From NCBI GenBank assembly GCA_024638915.1, contig JAHEJJ010000002.1, positions 62,001 through 126,000 on the forward strand: a DNA stretch of 64,000 bases, in the 5' to 3' direction. The notes beneath the pieces are model-generated. The model did not search any database. It saw nothing but the letters and a program-made list of their open reading frames with translations, and was not told where the DNA came from. Every line of letters starts with the position of its first letter. The stretch's first letter is position 1. Source of the stretch: Robiginitalea sp. Lineage in GTDB: Bacteria > Bacteroidota > Bacteroidia > Flavobacteriales > Flavobacteriaceae. Below, piece by piece: positions 1 to 7,149 of this stretch. A program made the translations under genes and the position numbers.

Positions 1-1
1 A

Positions 2-319
2 AAACTAGAGAACAGGGCGAAGATCTTGTTCTCTGTCTCAGGTGCCGGGCCGAGCGCTAAACTCAACCGATGGGTTGCCAAATCCCTTCCATCTGAGTTA
101 GCTTTACAAATGGAGCATGTGGCCCTTCGAGGCAGGTTAGACCATTCCAAAGTCAGTTGGTGGGTTCGACAGATCCTGTGGATGGGCTCCCTTTTTAATC
201 CTGATGCTGCAGCCCGTAAAGATGAGCGCTATGGCTTTGATTATATGGATAAGGACAGTATAGAGCCCATTTTAAGATTGGTCGCGCAATTCAAACAGTC
301 TGAAGTGCTTGTAGAGTAA
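2..319 (+). CDS. Flavodoxin-domain protein, C-terminal part (cut by window start)
   Basis: The reading frame is open from the first bases to a TAA at 317-319, so the start lies outside the window. About 105 residues are visible. The tail resembles the C-terminal part of flavodoxin-domain proteins of the HemG (menaquinone-dependent protoporphyrinogen oxidase-like) group: a hydrophobic strand, then a G-R-L-D-H segment, a Trp-rich helix and a closing GFDYMD-x-DSI motif. Such proteins bind FMN and carry out redox reactions in the cytoplasm. A flavoprotein gene follows 33 bases downstream on the same strand, so the two may be co-transcribed. The TTG at 26 is probably an internal codon. The substrate cannot be inferred. 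Confidence 0.6.
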   Translation, partial: KLENRAKILFSVSGAGPSAKLNRWVAKSLPSELALQMEHVALRGRLDHSKVSWWVRQILWMGSLFNPDAAARKDERYGFDYMDKDSIEPILRLVAQFKQSEVLVE

Positions 320-352
320 TCGCTAAAATGTCCTACAGATAATACTGTAAAG

Positions 353-1111
353 ATGGATGAAAGATTAAAAATACTAGCAATCTGCGGAAGCCCGCACAAA
401 GGAAATACCTATGAGCTACTTAGGGTGCTTAAGCAGAGTAATCCTGAAATAGATTTCAAGATTCTCATGCTTGCTGAACTTAATCTTGAGGACTGTATGG
501 GTTGTTATTCATGCATCAATAATGGCGAAGAGAGTTGTCCCCTCCGAGATGATCGTGATAAGATTATTGAAGAAATGAAAAATGCTGACGGGACCATCTT
601 TGCGTCTCCTACCTATGCCAGAACCATCAGCGCATTGATGAAGAAATTTGTGGAGCGTACAAGCTTTATTGCCCATCGGCCCGTATTCTTTGGAAAATAT
701 GCCATGGCTCTGGGCACCTGTGCGGGGTTTGGTGCGGATCTGACCTGTAAGTATCTCACCGAAAACTTTACTCAATATGGATTCAACTTCGTCCCCTCGG
801 TGGAATTGATGGTAACACGAAAAACGGAAAATGAAACCAATCATAATCGAACTCAGGCAACCAAAGCTTACGAAAAACTGATTAGTGCGATTCGTTCTAA
901 GGAGAAAGTCGAACCCTCACTAAACCAGCTGGTGTATTTCAACATCTTCAAATCAATTGCTGAATGGAATAAATTGAAAGGATGGGCGGATTACGAGTTT
1001 TACCAGGACAAGAAAGACTTCTATTACAGCGTTAAAATTCCCTTTTTGAAGAATAAAATAGCCAAGTGGGTTTCGGGAAGAGTAATTAAGAAGATGATGG
1101 CAAATAGATAA
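353..1111 (+). CDS. Flavodoxin-family NAD(P)H-dependent oxidoreductase, iron-sulfur flavoprotein type
   Basis: 252 residues. The N terminus has the FMN phosphate-binding loop GSPHKGNT (residues 12-19) after a hydrophobic strand, typical of NADPH-dependent FMN reductases. Cysteines 48, 51, 54 and 62 form a C-x2-C-x2-C-x7-C cluster like the compact [4Fe-4S] motif of archaeal and bacterial iron-sulfur flavoproteins (Isf). A TYARTISALMKKF segment fits the flavin-binding active site region of the family. The C-terminal 80 residues are basic and extend beyond the usual core of about 190 residues. It is probably a cytoplasmic electron-transfer or quinone/FMN reductase. The partner is unknown, but it follows another flavodoxin-like gene. 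Confidence 0.75.
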   Translation: MDERLKILAICGSPHKGNTYELLRVLKQSNPEIDFKILMLAELNLEDCMGCYSCINNGEESCPLRDDRDKIIEEMKNADGTIFASPTYARTISALMKKFVERTSFIAHRPVFFGKYAMALGTCAGFGADLTCKYLTENFTQYGFNFVPSVELMVTRKTENETNHNRTQATKAYEKLISAIRSKEKVEPSLNQLVYFNIFKSIAEWNKLKGWADYEFYQDKKDFYYSVKIPFLKNKIAKWVSGRVIKKMMANR

Positions 1112-1347
1112 AGTTGTTTTTCAGGTTTATGAAATGATGGCACAAAAGCAAATATCAACGAAAAACGTTACAAAAGAATACACTACCTGGGAGTAGGTTT
1201 TTGCATTGGCAAAGCCGATGAAATTCATCACATTCAAGAAGGGGCGAATTACTGCTAAAGTGAGAACATACTCTGACGTTTGATTCCGCTGCAAGGCCAT
1301 ACACAAGTATTCACTTCCATAGAAATCTTTATTCATTTAAATATTAA
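1112..1347. other. Non-coding or decayed stretch before the exonuclease remnant
   Basis: AT-rich sequence with several stops in every plus-strand frame. A 69-codon minus-strand frame (1127-1336) has no recognisable family, no convincing ribosome binding site and an unlikely composition, so I do not call it. The stretch may hold further decayed remains of the exonuclease gene or of material lost when the island formed, but nothing in it could be aligned by eye. Confidence 0.4.
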
Positions 1348-1596
1348 AAATTAGATGTCTGGAAATTCGGGGATTATAAGAATTTTACCTCTCTGAAGTT
1401 ACTGGCTAATGTACTGGGAATCCCCTCGCCTAAAGAAGATATGGACGGCAGCATGGTCAGAGAAGTTTATTATAAAGAAGGTGATTTGGATCGTATTATA
1501 GCTTATTGCGAATTAGATGTTATTACGTTAGCACAAGTTTTTCTAAGACTACGAAATGACCCATTGTTGCAGGGGGATGAAATCATTCATACATAA
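1348..1596 (+). pseudogene. 3'-5' exonuclease (PolB-like), C-terminal remnant 1
   Basis: An open frame without an in-frame start begins after a TAA at 1345-1347 and ends at TAA 1594-1596. Its 82 residues match the last third of the predicted PolB-like 3'-5' exonuclease found widely in Bacteroidota: WKFGDYKNFTSLKLL, then GIPSPKEDMDGS, YCELDVITLAQ and a closing LRND-LL segment. The YCxxDV piece is the ExoIII motif of DEDDy-type exonucleases. The ExoI and ExoII motifs are absent, so it cannot be active. A second, more decayed copy of the same tail lies at 5876-6078. Together they bracket the AT-rich island. Confidence 0.75.
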
Positions 1597-1767
1597 AATT
1601 ATTACTTCCGCCAGGTTGCGATTTATGTTTCCTTAAGTATACCATTGAATTGACTATTTAAAGCAGAAGTCTTCTATTTCTATGTATCCTGCCTGGAATC
1701 TATTTCGGGACATTTCATTAATTATACCGTGAGCTCGCAAAGAAATATTATTTAATCTTTGCATATA

Positions 1768-1793
1768 GTTGTCGTATATACTATATTCGCAAC
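1768..1793. promoter_or_regulatory. Inverted repeat, candidate MarR operator
   Basis: An imperfect palindrome with outer arms GTTG and CAAC and inner TATA/TATA halves lies 55 bases before the marR start. An AT-rich promoter-like TTTAATCTTTG sits just upstream (1751-1761), so a bound dimer would cover the transcription start. MarR family repressors commonly bind such repeats upstream of their own gene. This assignment rests on position and symmetry only. Confidence 0.35.
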
Positions 1794-1847
1794 ATCTATA
1801 TTTCTTATTAGGATTTTACGGACTAATTAACCTCAAAATTCAACCCT

Positions 1848-2300
1848 ATGAGCCAGCAAACAGACCCCGACAAGCCAGAGGAAAATTTAGGTTTCTTGTT
1901 ATGGCAAACCAATATGATTTGGCACAGAGAACTGAATAGAGCCTTGGAAAACATAGGACTGACGCATACTCAATTTGCTATCATATCAGCACTCAGATGG
2001 TTATTAAAAAAATCGAATGCGGTTACACAAAAAGCCATTGCAGAGCAGAGCCGTACGGATACCATGATGGTGTCCAAAGTACTCAGAAAACTCGAAAAGA
2101 AAGGATTGATTGAAAGAAAGCAAGATGAAACGGACACCAGAGCAAAATGTGTATTTCTGACGCCAAAAGGCGTAAAAACCTTTCAAGAAGCCTTCAAAAT
2201 CACTTCTGATTCGAATACAGCTTTCTTTAGCAAATTGTCAAATGAATCAAGCTTTCGCAATGCATTACAAAATTTAATTCAAATAGATGAGTCATCTTAA
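1848..2300 (+). CDS. MarR family transcriptional regulator
   Basis: 150 residues, the usual length for the family. It has an N-terminal dimerisation helix, a winged helix-turn-helix in the middle (the segment with TQKAIAEQSRTDTMMVSKVLRKLEKKGLIERK is the recognition helix region) and the conserved wing ending in D-x-R-A-K. MarR proteins are cytoplasmic dimers that repress nearby genes until a small ligand or oxidant releases them. The next gene starts two bases after the stop, so it probably controls the membrane protein at 2303 and perhaps the GH3 gene. A candidate operator lies upstream. Its AT-rich codon use differs from the core genes around the island. Confidence 0.85.
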   Translation: MSQQTDPDKPEENLGFLLWQTNMIWHRELNRALENIGLTHTQFAIISALRWLLKKSNAVTQKAIAEQSRTDTMMVSKVLRKLEKKGLIERKQDETDTRAKCVFLTPKGVKTFQEAFKITSDSNTAFFSKLSNESSFRNALQNLIQIDESS

Positions 2301-2302
2301 AA

Positions 2303-2818
2303 ATGAAAATGAATAACAGAACATTAAGTTTAAAATTTAGGGTGCTACATCGGTATTTAGGATTTTTTTTAGCAGGTGTAATGGCTATTTACGCCATTAG
2401 TGGCATTATTATGATTTTTAGAGAAACGAATTTCTTAAAAACAGAAACCATTGAGACAAGAGAATTAGAATCAAATCTGACGGGAGGCGAGTTAAGTCCA
2501 AAACTACGCATGGCCGTCTTAGTCGATAGAAAAGAAGGAGATGTTTTGTATTTCAAAGATGGTAATTACAATCAAGCCACAGGAGTGGCGACCATCAAAA
2601 AAATGAAATTGCCATTTGTTCTCGAAAAAATGGAACGCCTACATAAAGCGACAACTAATGGTTCGTTATATTTCTTCAACATCTTTTTTGGGTTGTCACT
2701 ATTCTTTTTCGTGCTTTCTGCATTTTGGATGTTTTTACCCAGCATGCCAATTTTTAAAAAGGGCTTGTACTATACAATTGGAGGTGTCATATTAACTCTA
2801 ATAATGTTGTTTTTTTAG
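2303..2818 (+). CDS. PepSY-associated membrane protein
   Basis: 171 residues. It has an N-terminal membrane helix (about residues 17-37), a periplasmic stretch of about 80 residues, and two C-terminal helices (about 120-143 and 150-170). The opening K-x-R-V-L-H-R-Y-L-G-F and the RLHKATT segment before the second helix are typical of PepSY-TM proteins, which often accompany iron uptake or reductase systems. It is shorter than full PepSY-TM proteins, which are about 350-500 residues with four helices. It lies two bases behind the MarR gene, so translational coupling and shared control are likely. The base composition is very AT-rich. The substrate is unknown. Confidence 0.6.
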   Translation: MKMNNRTLSLKFRVLHRYLGFFLAGVMAIYAISGIIMIFRETNFLKTETIETRELESNLTGGELSPKLRMAVLVDRKEGDVLYFKDGNYNQATGVATIKKMKLPFVLEKMERLHKATTNGSLYFFNIFFGLSLFFFVLSAFWMFLPSMPIFKKGLYYTIGGVILTLIMLFF

Positions 2819-2869
2819 TGGGCCACTTCTTTAAGGGATTAAACTTATTATCATAAATTCAAGATAAAC

Positions 2870-4807
2870 ATGAATATATCAAAAGCAGTTTTTTTAGGGC
2901 TAGTACTTCTGGCAGGTTGCAACCAGACTAAAAAGGAAGAAGAAGGAAATCAAATTTCAGAAGTCTTACGGACAAAATCTCAAATTCTTATTGAAAAAGA
3001 AGGGCAAACATTTAGAGATTTAAATAGCAACGGAAAATTAGATACTTACGAAGATGTTCGTCAATCTATTGAGGCAAGAGTTGACGACGTCATAAGTCAG
3101 ATGACATTGGAAGAAAAGGCAGGTATGATGTTTATCAATGGAGCCCCTGTTAGTACAGATGCGAAACCAGACGGCAACGAGGGTCTTGAAGGACCTGCTG
3201 CCAGAATGTCTTCAGTAGTGGAAAATATGAATGGGCTAAAAATGACCCATTTTAATATTTGGGATATTCCTGCTGACCCAAATATTTTTGCAAAATGGTA
3301 CAATAACACGCAACAAGTTGCAGAAAAAACAAGATTAGGTATTCCTATTACTATTGCTTCCGACCCTCGTCATCACCTCGGCCAAAACGTAATTGGAATG
3401 GCTTCTACAGGCTTTAGTCAGTTTTGTGAAATGCCCGGTTTTGCTGCAATTGGCGATGAAAACTTAGTGGCAGAATTCGCAGACATCGTTCGTCGGGAAT
3501 ACCTTGCCATAGGTATTAGGGAAGCACTGCATCCACAAATTGACCTGGCAACAGAACCTCGTTGGGCGAGAATTAGTGGCAATTTCAGCGAAGATGCTGA
3601 ATTAACGGCTCGACTGGTGAAACCATACATTAAAGGTTTACAAGGTGAGCAACTAAATAATGGAGTTGCATGTATGACGAAGCACTTTCCGGGAGGTGGG
3701 CCTCAAAAGGAAGGTTTAGATCCTCATTTTTCATTTCAGAAAGGACAGATTTATCCAGGTGATAATTTTGACTATCACCTTATTCCTTTCGAAGCAGCTT
3801 TTGAAGTAAATACAGCTGCGATCATGCCGTATTATGGAATACCTACCGACCAAACAGATGAAAATGTAGCAATGTCCTATAACAAAACCATCATTACTAC
3901 TTTGCTGAGAGAAAAATTTCAATACGACGGGGTAGTTTGTACCGATTGGGGCTTGATTACCGACCGACCGATGGGACCAGATGTCGTTTGGAAAGCAAGG
4001 GCATGGGGCGTCGAAGATTTGAGTGCGGCAGACCGAGCTTTGAAAATAATTGAAGCAGGTTGTGACCAGTTTGGCGGAGAGAATAGACCAGAACTGCTGA
4101 TACAATTAGTTAAAGAAGGCAAATTGACAGAAGAGCGAATCGATATTTCGGTTAAACGGTTATTAAGACAAAAATTTGAGTTGGGTTTATTTGACAATCC
4201 TTTCGTAGAGGAAGCTAGAGTCGATGAGATCGTTGGCACGGTGACGTCCAGGGCTTTAGGAGAAAAAACACAACAGATCTCAATGACTCTTTTAAAAAAT
4301 GAAAAATCAACATTGCCTTTGACACAAGAGAAACTTAAAGTGTACATCGAAAATATGGATAGTACTACTGTAGCGAACTATGCACAAGTTGTTTCCACAC
4401 CAGAAGCTGCAGACTTTGCCATTATCAGAGTGAATACACCTTGGTATCCCGCAGAAACGAATGTTCCTATGGCCTTGGGGTTTCATCACGGTGATTTGGA
4501 TTTTAAAGGTGAGGAGAAGAGCAGGATTTTAGATGTATTGAATACAGTACCGACAATAGTTGATATTTATTTAGATAGACCCGCCGTTATCCCTGAAATC
4601 ACTCGATCAGCCGCGGCTGTAATTGCAGATTATGGGGCAAGTGACAAATCGGTTTGTGAAGTTCTTTTTGGAAATACAGCACCTCAGGGCAAATTGCCTT
4701 TTGAATTGCCATCGTCCATGCGAGCAGTAGAAAATCAAAAAACCGATGTGCCATACGATAGCGAAAATCCGTTGTTTGAATTTGGATTTGGGCTAGATTA
4801 TGAATAG
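2870..4807 (+). CDS. Glycoside hydrolase family 3 lipoprotein
   Basis: 645 residues. A short signal peptide ends in the lipobox LLAGC with the lipid-modified Cys at position 17, so it is probably anchored in the outer membrane or periplasm. Residues 50-62 form an EF-hand-like D-x-N-x-N-G-x-L-D loop, as in many Bacteroidota GH3 enzymes. The TIM barrel has KHFPGGG near residue 271 (substrate-binding Lys-His) and the nucleophile Asp 359 in CTDWG. A shortened C-terminal alpha/beta sandwich follows and the usual fibronectin-like domain is missing. It should hydrolyse beta-linked glucosides or related sugars. No SusC/D pair or other glycosidase is nearby, so the substrate is open. A strong hairpin follows. 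Confidence 0.85.
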   Translation: MNISKAVFLGLVLLAGCNQTKKEEEGNQISEVLRTKSQILIEKEGQTFRDLNSNGKLDTYEDVRQSIEARVDDVISQMTLEEKAGMMFINGAPVSTDAKPDGNEGLEGPAARMSSVVENMNGLKMTHFNIWDIPADPNIFAKWYNNTQQVAEKTRLGIPITIASDPRHHLGQNVIGMASTGFSQFCEMPGFAAIGDENLVAEFADIVRREYLAIGIREALHPQIDLATEPRWARISGNFSEDAELTARLVKPYIKGLQGEQLNNGVACMTKHFPGGGPQKEGLDPHFSFQKGQIYPGDNFDYHLIPFEAAFEVNTAAIMPYYGIPTDQTDENVAMSYNKTIITTLLREKFQYDGVVCTDWGLITDRPMGPDVVWKARAWGVEDLSAADRALKIIEAGCDQFGGENRPELLIQLVKEGKLTEERIDISVKRLLRQKFELGLFDNPFVEEARVDEIVGTVTSRALGEKTQQISMTLLKNEKSTLPLTQEKLKVYIENMDSTTVANYAQVVSTPEAADFAIIRVNTPWYPAETNVPMALGFHHGDLDFKGEEKSRILDVLNTVPTIVDIYLDRPAVIPEITRSAAAVIADYGASDKSVCEVLFGNTAPQGKLPFELPSSMRAVENQKTDVPYDSENPLFEFGFGLDYE

Positions 4808-4835
4808 AAATAAAACTGAATGTATGAATGTTTAA

Positions 4836-4870
4836 AAAGGCAATAAGCCCAACGGTGGCTTATTGCCTTT
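4836..4870. terminator. Perfect 14-bp hairpin after the GH3 gene
   Basis: Arms 4836-4849 and 4857-4870 are exactly complementary around a 7-base loop. The stem begins with A runs and ends with TTT, so it could act as a bidirectional terminator, though the T run is short. It lies 28 bases after the GH3 stop and directly abuts the ATG of the next frame, which would bury any ribosome binding site. Confidence 0.6.
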
Positions 4871-5086
4871 ATGATATTTCTTTCTATTTTTCTAAAACCA
4901 CAAATCAATAAGTGGTTGAATATCGTTATTGCATTCATATATGCCAGTATTTCGATTCTGATTATAATTTCCAGTTTCGATAATGAATGGCAGACATTCT
5001 TTGTTATTTTCAACCTCGTGGAAATTATGGTCTCTGCTGTAATCATATCACAGGCATGTAAATGGCCGAGAGCGGATTATTCATAA
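4871..5086 (+). pseudogene. DUF6326-like membrane protein, N-terminally truncated remnant
   Basis: 71 codons encode two to three hydrophobic helices. The FLSIFLKPQINKWLN segment and the later IVISQACKWP-type end resemble the C-terminal two thirds of DUF6326 small membrane proteins, which normally have about 140 residues and four helices. The first helices are missing. The ATG touches the end of a perfect hairpin, with no room for a ribosome binding site, and the frame is closed upstream by a TAA at 4844-4846. It therefore looks like a gene fragment brought in or cut during rearrangement. A functional short protein is possible but less likely. Confidence 0.5.
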
Positions 5087-5149
5087 ACGCAGATAACAAC
5101 GGCTAGAATTGATGGCTATTGTCCTGCTTCTAATAAATAAACAAAAACT

Positions 5150-5830
5150 ATGATTATAAATGACAAACAAAGTCAGTTAGTTGCTACAGCAAGAACCGCA
5201 GGAATTTGGTACTTGATCTTGGCAATTTCCGGCATTTTGGGATTTATGATATTTCATCCTCAGGTTTATGATGCCGACCCCCAACGAACATTGACTAATT
5301 TGACAGAAGGAGAAACAATTGCCCGCGTACGTTTATTGTTGGAATTTGTGATAATTGTTTCACAGGCACTTACCGCTGTCTGGTTTTACAGGTTATTCCG
5401 AAATATTAATGAGTGGGCGGCCTTGGCTGCTGGAATTTGGGGTACTGTCAACGCGGTTGTCATAATGATCAGTGCAATAGCTATGGGTACTGCCATTAAA
5501 ATAGCCGGGGCTTCCCAGGTATTAGAAGATAAAGTTGTTGTAATAGATTTATTGAGTAATCTTATATCAAATGCCTGGGGTGTTGGAGGGCTTTTCTTTG
5601 GGCTTTGGCTTATCCCGTTGGGATACATTATAACCAATACAAAAAGGATGCCTGTTTGGCTGGGCAGAACTTTGATAATTGGTGGTATAGGCTACTTAAT
5701 TAGCACTTTTATAATATATCTCGGTATTTCAGGTTCCTGGATGGGCACCCTCACAATACCAGCTACCATAGGAGAATTCTGGATGATAGGTTATTTATTA
5801 ATTTTCGGAATTCGACCAGTGAAGGAATAA
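5150..5830 (+). CDS. DUF4386 domain membrane protein
   Basis: 226 residues with about six predicted membrane helices and short loops. The opening TARTAGIWYLI, the following GFMIFHP and the later FGLWLIPLGYI segment match the DUF4386 family of integral membrane proteins common in Bacteroidota and Actinobacteria. No function is established for the family, and no catalytic motif is visible. It stands alone between the DUF6326 remnant and the second exonuclease remnant, with a 60-base AT-rich leader upstream. It belongs to the AT-rich island, so it was probably acquired with its neighbours. Confidence 0.75.
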   Translation: MIINDKQSQLVATARTAGIWYLILAISGILGFMIFHPQVYDADPQRTLTNLTEGETIARVRLLLEFVIIVSQALTAVWFYRLFRNINEWAALAAGIWGTVNAVVIMISAIAMGTAIKIAGASQVLEDKVVVIDLLSNLISNAWGVGGLFFGLWLIPLGYIITNTKRMPVWLGRTLIIGGIGYLISTFIIYLGISGSWMGTLTIPATIGEFWMIGYLLIFGIRPVKE

Positions 5831-5875
5831 TGAGTAAGGATATAAAAGAAAAAATTAAAAGGATATATAGCCTAC

Positions 5876-6078
5876 ATACTTGAGGTTTTCTCGCCTAAAG
5901 AAGATATGGGCGGCAGTATGGTACGGCAGGTATATTATAGGGACAAAAACATCGATAGGATCGTAGCCTTTTGCGAGCTCCACGTTATCACACCGGCCCA
6001 GATATTTTTAATATTGTGAATCGATGACCTGCTGAATGATCAAGAAATAACAAGCGTGGTTTTGGCAGTAATGTAGGG
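5876..6078 (+). pseudogene. 3'-5' exonuclease (PolB-like), C-terminal remnant 2
   Basis: The frame reads SPKEDMGGSMVRQVYY, then IVAFCELHVIT and PAQIFLIL before a TGA at 6016-6018. After this stop the same frame continues DDLLNDQEITS to a TAG at 6076-6078, exactly where the intact protein would end. It is the same tail as remnant 1 (1348-1596) with more damage: the conserved Asp of the ExoIII motif has become His, and there is an in-frame stop. Homology begins only near 5876. The fragment ends just before the convergent EEP nuclease gene. Confidence 0.7.
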
Positions 6079-6093
6079 CCCTCTTTTTATAAG

Positions 6094-7071
6094 CTAGGGT
6101 GTATTGAGCTTTAACTGGATGTATACCGGAAAGTGATCGCTATATCCTCCTTTGTATTTACGCCCCACATAAGTTCGGAATGGATTCCCCCGGTATTTGC
6201 CCTTCCATTCGGTCAGGAAATATTCATCAAAAATATCGGCATGCGCGAAACTATGTGTCCCTTTTTTGTAATCAAAGAAATTATGCGAAACCAATATCTG
6301 ATCGAATAATGACCAGCTTCGTTTATAATTAGCACTGCCCCGATCGGGGGTTATCAGTTTCTCCATGGGGTTGTATAAATCCTTGGACTCTGCCAGATGC
6401 TTTACACTCCTGTCTGTCGGCCCATCATTGAAATCGCCCATAATCATATAATGGAGGTCATCGTGTGTTTTTTCGAGTTCCGACATATACGAAATCATGG
6501 TGGCTGCGGCCTTGATTCGCTTAGGGGAGCTTTGTTCTTCGCCTTCCCTTCTGGAGGGCCAGTGATTTACAAAAATATGTGTCGCTTCTCCGTTTAGCTT
6601 TCCATATACATAAAGGATGTCGCGGGTAGTGTCACGCTCTCCATCATCGTCCTCAATTAAGAGAGGTATGGGTTCGGCAAATATAGTTTCAAAGTATTCT
6701 TTATGGTAGATCAATGCGGTGTCAATACCTCGTTCGTCCGGGGAATCAAAGTGGATATAATCATAGGGTGTTTTCGTTAAAGGCCCTGATTGCAAAAGCT
6801 TCTGTATCACCTTATGATTCTCCACCTCAGCAACACCCACAAGGGCCGGGGGTATGGCAGAATGTTTCCGTCCCAATTGATCGATGGTCTTGGCCAGCTT
6901 TGATAGTTTCTTTTTATAGCGCTTGTATGACCATTTTTTAACTCCTTCAGGGGTGAAATCATCATCGAGGGTGAAGGCGTCATCCTCGGTATCGAATAAG
7001 TTCTCGAGATTATAAAAGGCGACGGTGAATAGTTCTTTTCTCTTTTTGCGCTTAAAAAACGGGAAGGGCAT
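6094..7071 (-). CDS. Endonuclease/exonuclease/phosphatase family protein
   Basis: 325 residues from the ATG at 7071. A start at 7101 would add ten residues but lies closer to the divergent hflX promoter. All EEP signatures are present: NLENLFD near the N terminus, the metal-binding Glu in GVAEVENH, NHWPSRR, GDFNDGP and the closing SDHFPV with the catalytic Asp-His. No signal peptide is visible, so it is probably cytoplasmic. The family is metal-dependent and cleaves phosphodiester bonds in nucleic acids or lipids; the substrate here is unknown. It converges on the exonuclease remnant and is divergent from hflX. Confidence 0.85.
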   Translation of the reverse strand: MPFPFFKRKKRKELFTVAFYNLENLFDTEDDAFTLDDDFTPEGVKKWSYKRYKKKLSKLAKTIDQLGRKHSAIPPALVGVAEVENHKVIQKLLQSGPLTKTPYDYIHFDSPDERGIDTALIYHKEYFETIFAEPIPLLIEDDDGERDTTRDILYVYGKLNGEATHIFVNHWPSRREGEEQSSPKRIKAAATMISYMSELEKTHDDLHYMIMGDFNDGPTDRSVKHLAESKDLYNPMEKLITPDRGSANYKRSWSLFDQILVSHNFFDYKKGTHSFAHADIFDEYFLTEWKGKYRGNPFRTYVGRKYKGGYSDHFPVYIQLKLNTP

Positions 7072-7125
7072 TATCGAAGATATTGAATTATAAATGTACA
7101 AAAAGCAGTTTACGGGCGGATTGAT

Positions 7126-7133
7126 TAGTTTTG
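7126..7133 (+). promoter_or_regulatory. -7 box of hflX promoter
   Basis: TAGTTTTG fits the Bacteroidota -7 consensus TAnnTTTG and lies 16 bases before the hflX ATG, giving a very short leader. A clear -33 TTG is not visible at the expected distance, so the call rests on the -7 box and its position. Confidence 0.5.
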
Positions 7134-7149
7134 TATCCTAAGTTGCACC

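Noticed and set aside
1127-1336. 69-codon minus-strand frame
   Set aside because: No recognisable family, odd residue mix, no clear ribosome binding site, and located in a stretch that looks decayed.
5086-5149. Integron-type attC site around the imperfect repeat near 5090-5120
   Set aside because: The stem is short and irregular, core sites are not convincing, and no integrase is present in the window.
1112-6090. Active transposon or integrative element
   Set aside because: No transposase, integrase, terminal inverted repeats or toxin-antitoxin genes were found; only the remnant tails and AT-rich content suggest past insertion.
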